Of a stretch of DNA of 64,000 bases, positions 27,113 to 35,472 are shown piece by piece. Below the pieces are notes generated by a model. That model saw only the letters and a program-made list of their open reading frames with translations, ran no database searches and had not been told where the DNA came from. Source of the DNA: Stenotrophomonas sp. Iso1. Lineage in GTDB: Bacteria; Pseudomonadota; Gammaproteobacteria; Xanthomonadales; Xanthomonadaceae. The DNA lies in NCBI RefSeq assembly GCF_027497995.1, contig NZ_JAODBT010000003.1, positions 310,001 through 374,000 on the forward strand, written 5' to 3'. Each line of letters begins with the position of its first letter. Within the stretch, counting starts at the first letter, position 1. The position numbers and the translations under genes were made by a program.

Positions 27113-27168
27113 GGGCAAGGCTCCTGCGGATGCGGGAAACAAATCAGGACGGCGGGGCAGTTGTGTGG

Positions 27169-27182
27169 GAACAACGTTGTCA
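27169..27182. promoter_or_regulatory. Predicted NagR operator, nagP side
   Basis: GAACAACGTTGTCA is palindromic at 12 of 14 positions, with a perfect ACAACGTTGT core at 27171-27180. A central CG step is typical for LacI-family sites. It lies about 57 bp upstream of the nagP start. Confidence 0.75.
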
Positions 27183-27400
27183 CATTTATGGTTTGGCACC
27201 GACGGATTTGTCAACAACGCGTGTAGACGTGCCGAATGCTGCGAAGCGGCACAAACCCGCCGCAAGGCCGGCTGAATCAAGGTTTCCGCCTAAAAAGCCC
27301 TGACATACCGTAGATGACGTTATCGGATGCAACAAATACGGTGGCTGCAGGGTTTGCGCGGAAGCGCTGCAGCGCAGCATCGAAACTTGTAATTATTCGT

Positions 27401-27414
27401 TGACATCGTTGTCA
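27401..27414. promoter_or_regulatory. Predicted NagR operator, kinase 1 side
   Basis: TGACATCGTTGTCA is palindromic at 12 of 14 positions. The identical 14-mer occurs before kinase 2 at 34258-34271. It lies 69 bp upstream of the kinase start, a place where a LacI-type repressor would block the promoter. Confidence 0.8.
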
Positions 27415-27482
27415 GAAGGATTACAGACTCGGCCCCCGAATGGCGTCCTGTCGGGCGCTGGCCACCGCCATAGGGAAATCGA

Positions 27483-28517
27483 GTGACCGCTGTCGTCCCC
27501 CCGCTGCAGACCACCCGTTACGACTTCGCCGCCCGGCCTTTCTTCGCCGCCGACGTCGGTGGCACCCATGTCCGCGTCGGCTTGATCCAGCCAGGCATGG
27601 GTGAAGGACACGCCATCGACGTGCTGTCCTATCGCAAATACCGTTGTGCCGATTACCCCAGCCTCAGCGCGATCCTGGCCGACTTCGCCAGCCATACCCG
27701 CGCGGTGGCTGACTGCGTCATCGCTACCGCTGGCTACGCGCTGCCCGACGGTACGGTGATCACCGCCAACCTGCCCTGGCCGCTGTCCTCCAATCGCATC
27801 CGCCAGGACCTCGGCTTCGAGGCGGTACACCTGGTCAACGATTTCGAAGCTGTCGCCCACGCCGCCGCGCACATCAGCGCGAGCCAGGTGTTGCAGCTCA
27901 CCGGCCCGGCCGATGCACCGCGCGGCCCCACCCTGGTCATCGGCCCCGGCACCGGCCTGGGTGCGGCGGTATGGATTCCGGTCGGCAACCGCTCCGTGGT
28001 GCTGGCCACCGAAGCCGGCCAGGCGTCGCTGGCAGCCACCACCGATCTGGAAATGGCCGTGTTGCAGCAGATGCTGCGCGACCGCAGCCATGTCTCCATC
28101 GAACAGGCGTTGTCCGGCCCCGGCCTGCTCAATCTTTACAACGCGCTGTGCGCAGTACGCGGCACCACGCCCACGCATGCAACGCCCGATGCCGTCAGCG
28201 CCGCCGCCTGCAATGGCAGCGACCCGGTAGCCGTGGAAACCCTGCAGCTGTTCTGCGGAATCCTCGGCTCCACCATCGGCGACATGGCCCTGCTCTATGG
28301 CGTGCAGGGCGGCATCTATCTGGCTGGCGGCATCCTGCCAAAGATCAGCCAATTCCTTTTGAACAGCACCTTCGTCGAACGCTTCCTCAACAAGGGGCCC
28401 ATGACCAAGGCGTTGCAAAGCATTCCCGTGAAGCTGGTAGAGCACGGGCAACTGGGCGTCATCGGCGCAGCCAGTTGGTATCTGGAAAAGACGGCAATAA
28501 AAGCCCTCGCAGCATAA
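27483..28517 (+). CDS. nagK1: Glucokinase-family N-acetylglucosamine kinase, copy 1
   Basis: 344 residues starting with GTG at 27483 after AGGGAAATCGA. The protein belongs to the glucokinase (Glk) family, not to ROK. Phosphate-1 motif FAADVGGTHVRVG near residue 22, catalytic Asp in HLVNDFEA, GPGTGLGAA (phosphate-2/adenosine region) and YLAGGILPKISQFLL. In Xanthomonas such Glk-type proteins within the nag locus act as GlcNAc kinases (NagK-II). It phosphorylates GlcNAc entering by NagP. Copy 2 lies 6.9 kb downstream. Positions 28213-28485 are base-for-base identical to 35064-35336, and most of the rest of the catalytic domain differs only at scattered third positions, while the first 60 codons and the last 10 are different. 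Confidence 0.92.
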   Translation: MTAVVPPLQTTRYDFAARPFFAADVGGTHVRVGLIQPGMGEGHAIDVLSYRKYRCADYPSLSAILADFASHTRAVADCVIATAGYALPDGTVITANLPWPLSSNRIRQDLGFEAVHLVNDFEAVAHAAAHISASQVLQLTGPADAPRGPTLVIGPGTGLGAAVWIPVGNRSVVLATEAGQASLAATTDLEMAVLQQMLRDRSHVSIEQALSGPGLLNLYNALCAVRGTTPTHATPDAVSAAACNGSDPVAVETLQLFCGILGSTIGDMALLYGVQGGIYLAGGILPKISQFLLNSTFVERFLNKGPMTKALQSIPVKLVEHGQLGVIGAASWYLEKTAIKALAA

Positions 28518-28593
28518 GCAACAGATCCACCAGCAAGACCTGCAGTAACGCGGCACGTTCGTGCCATTCACTCAGATGTTGAGGAGAGACAAC

Positions 28594-31317
28594 ATGCACC
28601 GCAAGACCCTGCTTTCTGCAGCGATCATCAGCTGCCTTGCTTTCAGCGCACACGCGCAGGAAGCCGCCCCGTCCGCCACTGCTACCGACCTGGACACCGT
28701 TACCGTTACCGGTATTCGCGGCTCGATGGAAAAGTCGCTGGACACCAAGCGCGAAGCCAATTCGCGTGTTGAAGTCGTCACCGCTGAAGACGTCGGCAAG
28801 CTGCCGGCGCACAACGTCGCCGACACCCTGCAGCGCCTGCCGGGCGTGAACATCAGCTCGTCCAGCGCCGACGAAGGCGGCTTCGACGAAGCCGACCGTG
28901 TCAGCCTGCGCGGCACTAGCCCGAGCCTGACCCAGACCCTGATCAACGGCCACACCGTCGGTTCGGCCGATTGGTTCGTGCTCAGCCAGGGCAGCAACGT
29001 GGGCCGCAGCGTCAGCTACACCCTGCTGCCGTCCGAGCTGGTCCGCTCGGTGGAAGTACACAAGTCCTCGCAGGCCAAGCTGCAGGACGGCGGCACCACC
29101 GGTACCGTCAACATCGTTACCCGCAAGCCGCTGGAATTTGCCAAGCAGATCACTGCTGAAGCCTCGATCGGCGCCGTGCGTTCGGATTCGGCCAAGTCCA
29201 ATGATCCGCAGCTGTCGGGCCTGTTCAACTACAAGAACGACGAAGGCACCTTCGGCGTGATGGTGCAGGCTTTCAGCCAGAAGCGTGAGCTGCGCCGCGA
29301 AGCACAGGAAATCCCGGCTGGCTTCTTCCAGATCGACCCGAACGGCACGGTCGCGCAGAGCAACCCGGACCTGGCTGGCGTGTACGCCCCCAGCCTGCTG
29401 GGTTCGACCCTGTTCGAGCAGACCCGCGAGCGCAAGGGCGGCCTGGTCGCATTGCAGTTCAAGCCGGCCGACAACCTGACGCTGGGCCTGGAAGGCTTCA
29501 GCTCGAAGATGGACGCCAACAACTACAACCGCAATTTCATGTTGTGGGGTAGCAACGTCCTCAATGACCGTACCGTTGATGTGAAGGATCCAGTGACCGG
29601 CGTGGTCAGCAAGGTACTGATTCCCGGTCAGGCGCCGACTCCCGGCTATGTGGTCAAGGATGGCGTGCTCAGCAACGCCAACTTCACCGGTCAGGCCGGT
29701 CGCGATTACGCCGTGTACGACATGATCTATCGCGAAGCCACCGCCAAGAGCAGCTACATCACTGCTGATGCGGACTGGCAGATCAATGACGGTCTGAACG
29801 CCAAGTTCCAGGCCGGCAGCACCAAGGGCACCGGCTCGACTCCGCGCCAGTTTATCGCTGAAGTGACCGCAGCCAATGGTGGCGGCGCCAACTGGACCAC
29901 GCATGGTGCCGGCAAGCCCATCGACTGGAACGTCGGCGGTGACATCAGCCCGGCCGGCGTCACCAGCTTCGGCACCTGGGGCAACCAGGAAGTCACCGCT
30001 GAGGACAAGGAGAAGTGGTTCACCGCCGACTTCAGCCAGTACTTCGACAGCGGCACCCTGAGCTCGATCGACTTCGGTGTGCGTTATGCCGACCACAAGC
30101 GCGAAGCCCTGTCCCCGGAAGGCGCCAGCCCGGGCGATATCTGGTCTGAACTGAAGAACGGCGCCACTGCCAACTTCCCGGGCGGCTTTGCCGGCGGCAT
30201 CGGCGGCACCTTCCCACGCAACCTGTGGTACTTCACCCCGGGTGCACTGAAGGACGCGATCCTCAACAACTCCGAGTGGTTGGCGAACAACGACGGTCCG
30301 ACCGGTCGCCACAACTACGGCGGCGAGTGGAAGGTTGAGGAGAAGAACTTTGCTGGCTACGTGCAGGCCAACTTCGTGGGCGACCGCTGGAGCGGCAACG
30401 TCGGCCTGCGTTACGTCAACATCGACCAGGACATCAACACCTACCAGGCCGTTTCCGACGCAGCCAATGCTGACGTAAGCAGCCTGTTCGGCATGTGGAA
30501 GGCACTGGCATTCAACAACAAGCACGACCGCATCCTGCCGAGCGCGAACATCAAGTTCGACATGTCCGATGACTTGGTGTTCCGCTTCGCCGCGTCGCAG
30601 ACCCAGACCCTGCCGGACTTCTCGGCACTGGGCGCTTCCTCGTGGGGCTCGGATCTGAGCCGCACCGGTGGCGGTGGCAACCCGAAGCTGAACCCGGTGC
30701 TGTCAACCAACTTCGATGCCAACATCGAGTGGTACTTCATGCCGCGCGGCCTGTTGTCGGTCGGTGCGTACTCAATGAACCTGAAGGACTATGTGGCCTT
30801 CGGCACTGAAACGCAGATGCTGTTCAGTGAGCTGACCAACCAGCTGGAAGCTTATGAAGTTGCAGTGCCGGTCAATTCCAACGGCAAGGTCACCGGCCTC
30901 GAAGTTGCTTATGAGCAGCCGATTGGCGACAACTTCGGCATCAATGCCAACTACACCTATGCCGATGGCAGCACCTCCCACACCTGGGAAGATGGCAGCA
31001 ACAACCTGCTGGGCACCTCGAAGAACACCTACAACGTGGGTGGCTACTTCGAGAACGACACCTTCGGTGCACGCGTCAGCTACACCTACCGTTCGTCCTT
31101 CCTGATCGGCCTGAAGGGCGCCAGCCCGTACTATCAAGATGACTTCGGCACCCTGGCGCTGTCGCTGAGCTACAAGGCAACCGATTGGCTGAGCGTCAGC
31201 TTCGATGCGCTGAACCTCAACAACCCGACCCTCAAGTACTACCAGAGCGCGGCGATCCCGAGTGCGTTCTACGAGAACGGTCGCCAGTACTACTTGAACT
31301 TCCGCTTCAAGTACTGA
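28594..31317 (+). CDS. TonB-dependent receptor 1 of the GlcNAc locus
   Basis: 907 residues from the ATG at 28594, with the strong site GAGGAGAGACAAC. It has a signal peptide (MHRKTLLSAAIISCLAFSAHA), a probable TonB box (DLDTVTVTG near residue 33), a plug domain (RVEVVTAEDVGKLPAHNVADTLQRLPGV-type text, about 45-190) and a long 22-strand barrel ending in the aromatic signature YYLNFRFKY. The Asp-Leu-Asp-box form and the RGSMEKSLDTKREA start fit the Xanthomonadaceae receptors for complex sugars. It should carry GlcNAc-containing oligosaccharides over the outer membrane, powered by TonB-ExbBD. It follows kinase 1 by 76 bp. Ligand identity is inferred from context. Confidence 0.93.
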   Translation: MHRKTLLSAAIISCLAFSAHAQEAAPSATATDLDTVTVTGIRGSMEKSLDTKREANSRVEVVTAEDVGKLPAHNVADTLQRLPGVNISSSSADEGGFDEADRVSLRGTSPSLTQTLINGHTVGSADWFVLSQGSNVGRSVSYTLLPSELVRSVEVHKSSQAKLQDGGTTGTVNIVTRKPLEFAKQITAEASIGAVRSDSAKSNDPQLSGLFNYKNDEGTFGVMVQAFSQKRELRREAQEIPAGFFQIDPNGTVAQSNPDLAGVYAPSLLGSTLFEQTRERKGGLVALQFKPADNLTLGLEGFSSKMDANNYNRNFMLWGSNVLNDRTVDVKDPVTGVVSKVLIPGQAPTPGYVVKDGVLSNANFTGQAGRDYAVYDMIYREATAKSSYITADADWQINDGLNAKFQAGSTKGTGSTPRQFIAEVTAANGGGANWTTHGAGKPIDWNVGGDISPAGVTSFGTWGNQEVTAEDKEKWFTADFSQYFDSGTLSSIDFGVRYADHKREALSPEGASPGDIWSELKNGATANFPGGFAGGIGGTFPRNLWYFTPGALKDAILNNSEWLANNDGPTGRHNYGGEWKVEEKNFAGYVQANFVGDRWSGNVGLRYVNIDQDINTYQAVSDAANADVSSLFGMWKALAFNNKHDRILPSANIKFDMSDDLVFRFAASQTQTLPDFSALGASSWGSDLSRTGGGGNPKLNPVLSTNFDANIEWYFMPRGLLSVGAYSMNLKDYVAFGTETQMLFSELTNQLEAYEVAVPVNSNGKVTGLEVAYEQPIGDNFGINANYTYADGSTSHTWEDGSNNLLGTSKNTYNVGGYFENDTFGARVSYTYRSSFLIGLKGASPYYQDDFGTLALSLSYKATDWLSVSFDALNLNNPTLKYYQSAAIPSAFYENGRQYYLNFRFKY

Positions 31318-31354
31318 GCCATCCCGGCACGCACCATCGCCGGTTAGTGTGACG

Positions 31355-31391
31355 CGCCGGGCCTGGATCATTCCGGGCCCGGCGTTTTTTT
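31355..31391 (+). terminator. Rho-independent terminator after receptor 1
   Basis: CGCCGGGCCTGG (31355-31366) pairs with CCGGGCCCGGCG (31373-31384), one G-T wobble, and seven T residues follow. It lies between the receptor and the hexosaminidase gene, so it must reduce or stop expression of the latter from the common promoter. Confidence 0.88.
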
Positions 31392-31512
31392 GTAGTGCCG
31401 GACCATGCTCGACGTCCGCCAGTCCATTGTGTTCTGGCAACCCGCCAGACGATGCCCGGCATCGACCCATGCGCAACGCCATGGTCCCCTGCCGAGCACC
31501 ACTCGGCACTAC
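31392..31512. repeat. GTAG palindromic repeat pair (REP/SMAG-like)
   Basis: Starts GTAGTGCCGGACCATGCTCGAC and ends GCCGAGCACCACTCGGCACTAC, mirror units with about 75 bp between them. It begins within the T-run of the terminator. Confidence 0.8.
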
Positions 31513-31570
31513 CATCAGCGCTGCACACGCTTTCACCAAACATCCAAAGAACAGAACAGGAGCTCCGCCC

Positions 31571-33877
31571 ATGACGAAGTCCCTCGCGCGCAACCGTGCG
31601 CCCTGGCTCAGTAGCTGCGTGCTGCTGGGAATGACCGCCCTGCAGGTGCAGGCCTCGGAATCTGCCAGTGCGCCATCGCTCGTTCCCCTGCCTGCCAATT
31701 ACCAGGCATCCACCGGAAAGGACTTCGTACTGAAGGGCTCGGACCTTGTCGGCGGCAATGACGAGGCCTCACGCCGCGCTGCCGGCCAGTTCGTACAGAT
31801 GCTGTCGCGCAACGGCGGCCCCACACTTGCCGTGGCAGACAGCGCCAGCAAGGCGAAGATCCGCTTCCGCCTGGATCCGTCGGCCACCAACACCGCCGAA
31901 GGTTACGAACTGAAGGTGTCCAACAATGGCATCGAAGTCAGCGCCGGTGATGATGTTGGCCTGTTCTACGGCGCGGTGACCGCCATGCAACTGCTCACCG
32001 GCGACAACGCCGGCCATGTTGCCGCCGCCACCATCCAGGACACCCCACGCTTCCCGTGGCGTGGCTTCATGCTCGACTCGGCCCGTCACTTCCAGAGCAT
32101 GGACGAGATCAAGAAGATCCTCGATGCGATGGCGCAGCACAAACTCAATACCTTCCATTGGCACCTGACCGATGACCAGGGCTGGCGCATGGAAATCAAG
32201 CGCTACCCCAAGCTCACTGAAGTGGGCAGCTGCCGCGTCCCGCTGGGTGACGCCGGCGTTGATGCAGCCACTGGGCAGCCGCGCACTTACTGCGGCTATT
32301 ACACGCAGGATCAGATTCGCGAAATCATCGCCTATGCCGCACAACTGCATATCCAGGTGATCCCGGAAATCGACGTCCCCGGCCATGCCACGGCTGCCAT
32401 TGCCGCCTATCCGGAGCTGGGCGTCACCAACCAGAAGCTGCTCACCTCCAGCGAGTGGGGCGTGCTGCCAAACCTGTTCAACACCGAAGAAAGCACCCTG
32501 CAGTTCATCGAGAACGTGCTGGAAGAAGTGATCACCATGTTCCCGGCCAAGTACGTGCATGTAGGCGGCGATGAAGCGGTGAAGGACCAGTGGATTGCTT
32601 CCAGACGCGTGCAGGCGCACATGCGCGAACTCGGCCTGAAGGACGAGATGGAAATGCAGAGCCACATGATCAAGCGCCTGGAAAAATTCCTGGAGCAGCA
32701 TGATCGGCGCCTGATCGGTTGGGATGAAATCCTTGAGGGCGGCCTGCCGCCGGAAGCCACGGTGATGTCGTGGCGTGGCACCGAAGGTGGCCTGAAGGCC
32801 GCCAGCGAAGGCCACGATGTGGTGATGTCGCCAGTCACCCATATGTACATGGATTACCTGCAAACCGAGTCGCCGTACGAAGTGCCCGGCCGGCCGACGA
32901 CCATTCCATTGCAGAAGGTCTATGAATTCGAGCCGGTGCCGGCTGAACTTGCCGCCGACAAGCGTTCGCACATCCTTGGCCTGCAAGCCAACATGTTCAA
33001 CGAACACACCCGCAATGACGTTCGTCTGGAACACAATCTGTTCCCGCGCCTGGCAGCGGTTGCCGAAACCGGCTGGAGCCCGCAGGACAAGCGCAACTTC
33101 AGCACCTTCCTGCAACGTCTGCCGCGTCAGCTGCAGCGCTACCAGGCCATGGGTATCCGCTACGCACAGACACCATTCCAGGTGGACATGCTGGACAAGG
33201 GCGACCATGCCACCGGCACCGCCGACGTTACCCTCGTCAATCCGCTCGGCTATCCGGTGCACTACACACTCGATGGCAGCGACGTCACCGCCAACGCGCC
33301 GCTGTACAGCCAGCCGCTGCAGCTGAAGGTCCCCAGCGAAGTGCGTGCTGCTGCGTTCTTCGACGGCAAGCCACTTGCCGCCACGCGTGCCTACAACTTC
33401 ACTGCCGAGTCGCTGTTGATGCGTGATGACACGCAACTGGGCCTGTGCCCCACCGGCGGCAAGCTGCTGCTGCGGCTGGAAGATGATGGCCCGGTGGAAG
33501 GCGAGCGCGCGGTGTTCAACGTCAACATCTTCAACCCGTGCTGGCTGTGGTCAGACGTGAACCTGGCAGGCATCAGCAAGGTGAAGGTGCGTGCGGGCCG
33601 TATTCCGTACAACTTCCAGCTGGCCCATGACGAGCCGTCGCGCAAGTTTGCGGCGGCACGCAGCAAGCACGGCGAGATGGAGATCCTGGCCAATTGCGAA
33701 GGCAAGCCGTTGGCTTCGGTGCCGTTGCCGGCCAATCCGGGCGCCGATGGTTTCCTGGAGTTGGAGGCCACGATCACCGCACCGGCAACGCGCGGGGACC
33801 TGTGCGTGCGCTTCACCGGCGATACCCGCCCCAACATGTGGACGCTGGACTGGATCAAGCTCGAACCGGCCAAGTAA
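31571..33877 (+). CDS. Beta-N-acetylhexosaminidase GH20, copy 1
   Basis: 768 residues from the ATG at 31571 (AGGAG 10 nt upstream). Signal peptide MTKSLARNRAPWLSSCVLLGMTALQVQA, then GH20 N-terminal domain (about 35-150), TIM barrel (about 155-510) with FMLDSARHFQSMDEIK, FHWHLTDDQGWRMEIKRYP and the catalytic Asp-Glu pair in YVHVGGDEAVK, and LIGWDEILEGGLPPEATVMS. A chitobiase-like C-terminal region and a beta-rich tail follow (FNPCWLWSDVNLAGISKVKV, VRAGRIPYNF). It removes terminal GlcNAc or GalNAc from chitooligosaccharides or glycans, probably in the periplasm. Related copy 2 is at 38372. A strong terminator follows its stop. Confidence 0.95.
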   Translation: MTKSLARNRAPWLSSCVLLGMTALQVQASESASAPSLVPLPANYQASTGKDFVLKGSDLVGGNDEASRRAAGQFVQMLSRNGGPTLAVADSASKAKIRFRLDPSATNTAEGYELKVSNNGIEVSAGDDVGLFYGAVTAMQLLTGDNAGHVAAATIQDTPRFPWRGFMLDSARHFQSMDEIKKILDAMAQHKLNTFHWHLTDDQGWRMEIKRYPKLTEVGSCRVPLGDAGVDAATGQPRTYCGYYTQDQIREIIAYAAQLHIQVIPEIDVPGHATAAIAAYPELGVTNQKLLTSSEWGVLPNLFNTEESTLQFIENVLEEVITMFPAKYVHVGGDEAVKDQWIASRRVQAHMRELGLKDEMEMQSHMIKRLEKFLEQHDRRLIGWDEILEGGLPPEATVMSWRGTEGGLKAASEGHDVVMSPVTHMYMDYLQTESPYEVPGRPTTIPLQKVYEFEPVPAELAADKRSHILGLQANMFNEHTRNDVRLEHNLFPRLAAVAETGWSPQDKRNFSTFLQRLPRQLQRYQAMGIRYAQTPFQVDMLDKGDHATGTADVTLVNPLGYPVHYTLDGSDVTANAPLYSQPLQLKVPSEVRAAAFFDGKPLAATRAYNFTAESLLMRDDTQLGLCPTGGKLLLRLEDDGPVEGERAVFNVNIFNPCWLWSDVNLAGISKVKVRAGRIPYNFQLAHDEPSRKFAAARSKHGEMEILANCEGKPLASVPLPANPGADGFLELEATITAPATRGDLCVRFTGDTRPNMWTLDWIKLEPAK

Positions 33878-33896
33878 TCCCCATCATGTGATGCCT

Positions 33897-33934
33897 GCAG
33901 AAGGCCACCGCTCGCGGTGGCCTTCTGCTTTTTT
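33897..33934 (+). terminator. Rho-independent terminator after hexosaminidase 1
   Basis: GCAGAAGGCCACCGC (33897-33911) and GCGGTGGCCTTCTGC (33914-33928) form a perfect 15-bp stem with a 2-nt loop and six T residues. It ends the first kinase-receptor-hexosaminidase module. Confidence 0.95.
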
Positions 33935-34357
33935 GCGGCCCGTGGTGGTGACGCGGTACCGCATAGCGCACGACAGGGCCCCACCGCACTGCGCGGAGGA
34001 CGTTGCTGGCAACGCCCTGTCGGGCATGGCAGCACCACTACAAAGGCACTGGGTCGCCCGGATGGCACGCCCCGATGGTTGTCATCCGAGCACGTCAATT
34101 GACCTGCCAAATTTTTTCACGCAAGCAATAGGAATTGCCTCAAACATCCGATCATCGCCATTGCAATTTCATATGAAATAAAAATTCCCTCTCAAATCAT
34201 TTAGATACCTATAGATTCAACTTGCTAACTGTCTTGAAAATTTTTTGCATAGCAGCTTGACATCGTTGTCACATAGCAATGACACTCCCGATACCGCGAC
34301 ACCACCAGGCGTCGTGCGAACTCCCAGGGGATGTCCGTGGTTGCCAGGTTGAACACC
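33935..34357. promoter_or_regulatory. Intergenic region with AT-rich promoter zone before kinase 2
   Basis: No gene is seen. The first 110 bp hold a decayed GTAG-type element (a GGTGGTGACGCGGTACC part, and at the right end GTCGGGCATGGCAGCACCACTAC). From about 34100 to 34275 the DNA is markedly AT-rich, with ATTTTTTC, ATATGAAATAAAAATT and AAAATTTTTTGC tracts that may be bent, unlike the surroundings. It must hold the promoter of the second module and ends with the NagR-like palindrome. Confidence 0.7.
34258..34271. promoter_or_regulatory. Predicted NagR operator, kinase 2 side
   Basis: TGACATCGTTGTCA, identical to the site at 27401-27414. It lies about 87 bp before the preferred kinase 2 start and directly after the AT-rich tract. 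Confidence 0.8.
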
Positions 34358-35458
34358 ATGTCCAAGCTGACCACCTCCGCATCGGCTGCCTTGCTGGCTG
34401 CCGACGTGGGCGGTACCCATGTCCGCGTCGGCCTGCTGCAGCCGGGCGAGGACGCCAGTGCCCCGCTGTCGATGCTGGCCTATCGCCAATACCGCTGCGC
34501 CGACTACCCCAGTCTCAGCGCGATCCTGGCCGACTTCCCGGTCAACCGATCGACGCTTGCCGCCTGCGTCATCGCTACCGCTGGCTACGCGCTGCCGGAT
34601 GGCACAGTGATCACCGCCAACCTGCCCTGGCCGCTGTCGTCCAATCGCATCCGCCAGGACCTGGGTTTTGACGCGGTGCATCTGGTCAACGATTTTGAAG
34701 CCGTCGCCCATGCCGCCGCGCACATCAGTGCGAGCCAGGTGCTGCAACTCACCGGCCCGGCCGATGCACCGCGCGGCCCCACCCTGGTGATCGGCCCGGG
34801 TACCGGCCTGGGTGCGGCGGTATGGATTCCGGTCGGCAACCGCTCCGTCGTGTTGGCCACCGAAGCTGGTCAGGCGTCGCTGGCAGCCACCACCGATCTG
34901 GAAATGGCCGTGTTGCAGCAGATGCTGCGCGACCGCAGCCATGTCTCCATCGAACAGGCGTTGTCCGGCCCCGGCTTGCTCAACCTCTACAACGCGCTGT
35001 GCGCAGTGCGCGGCACCACGCCCACGCATGCAACGCCCGATGCCGTCAGTGCCGCCGCTTGCGATGGCAGCGACCCGGTAGCCGTGGAAACCCTGCAGCT
35101 GTTCTGCGGAATCCTCGGCTCCACCATCGGCGACATGGCCCTGCTCTATGGCGTGCAGGGCGGCATCTATCTGGCTGGCGGCATCCTGCCAAAGATCAGC
35201 CAATTCCTTTTGAACAGCACCTTCGTCGAACGCTTCCTCAACAAGGGGCCCATGACCAAGGCGTTGCAAAGCATTCCCGTGAAGCTGGTAGAGCACGGGC
35301 AACTGGGCGTCATCGGCGCAGCCAGTTGGTATCTGGGACGCAGGGAAACCGACCCCGGCGCACCGCCTTCCGCAGTAACGCAGATGCATGTGGCAACCCG
35401 TCCATGCATGGATCCCAACCCCGCAGCTGCCGGCCAGCACGCCGGACTCCATCAATGA
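34358..35458 (+). CDS. nagK2: Glucokinase-family N-acetylglucosamine kinase, copy 2
   Basis: 366 residues from the ATG at 34358 (CCAGG 9 nt upstream); an in-frame ATG at 34331 is possible, but AGGGG directly abuts it. The fold and motifs are as in copy 1: LLAADVGGTHVRVGLLQPG, HLVNDFEAVAHAAAHIS, GPGTGLGAAVWIP, YLAGGILPKISQ. From about residue 70 the protein is nearly the same as copy 1, and 35064-35336 has no base difference. The last 30 or so residues (GRRETDPGAPPSAVTQMHV...) replace the short ending of copy 1 and are Pro/Ala-rich, probably a disordered read-on from the point where homology ends. The active site appears intact in both. Confidence 0.9.
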   Translation: MSKLTTSASAALLAADVGGTHVRVGLLQPGEDASAPLSMLAYRQYRCADYPSLSAILADFPVNRSTLAACVIATAGYALPDGTVITANLPWPLSSNRIRQDLGFDAVHLVNDFEAVAHAAAHISASQVLQLTGPADAPRGPTLVIGPGTGLGAAVWIPVGNRSVVLATEAGQASLAATTDLEMAVLQQMLRDRSHVSIEQALSGPGLLNLYNALCAVRGTTPTHATPDAVSAAACDGSDPVAVETLQLFCGILGSTIGDMALLYGVQGGIYLAGGILPKISQFLLNSTFVERFLNKGPMTKALQSIPVKLVEHGQLGVIGAASWYLGRRETDPGAPPSAVTQMHVATRPCMDPNPAAAGQHAGLHQ

Positions 35459-35472
35459 TGAGGAGAGACATC

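Larger units (their letters stand above)
27113..27482. promoter_or_regulatory. 370-bp divergent control region nagP / nagK1
   Basis: No gene is seen. The region separates the leftward nagP operon from the rightward kinase-receptor-hexosaminidase module and contains two LacI-type palindromes, one near each start. Exact promoters cannot be read with confidence. Confidence 0.75.

Noticed and set aside
28459..30525. 688-codon leftward open frame opposite receptor 1
   Set aside because: Pure antisense of a real TonB-dependent receptor in GC-rich DNA; no domain, no ribosome site.
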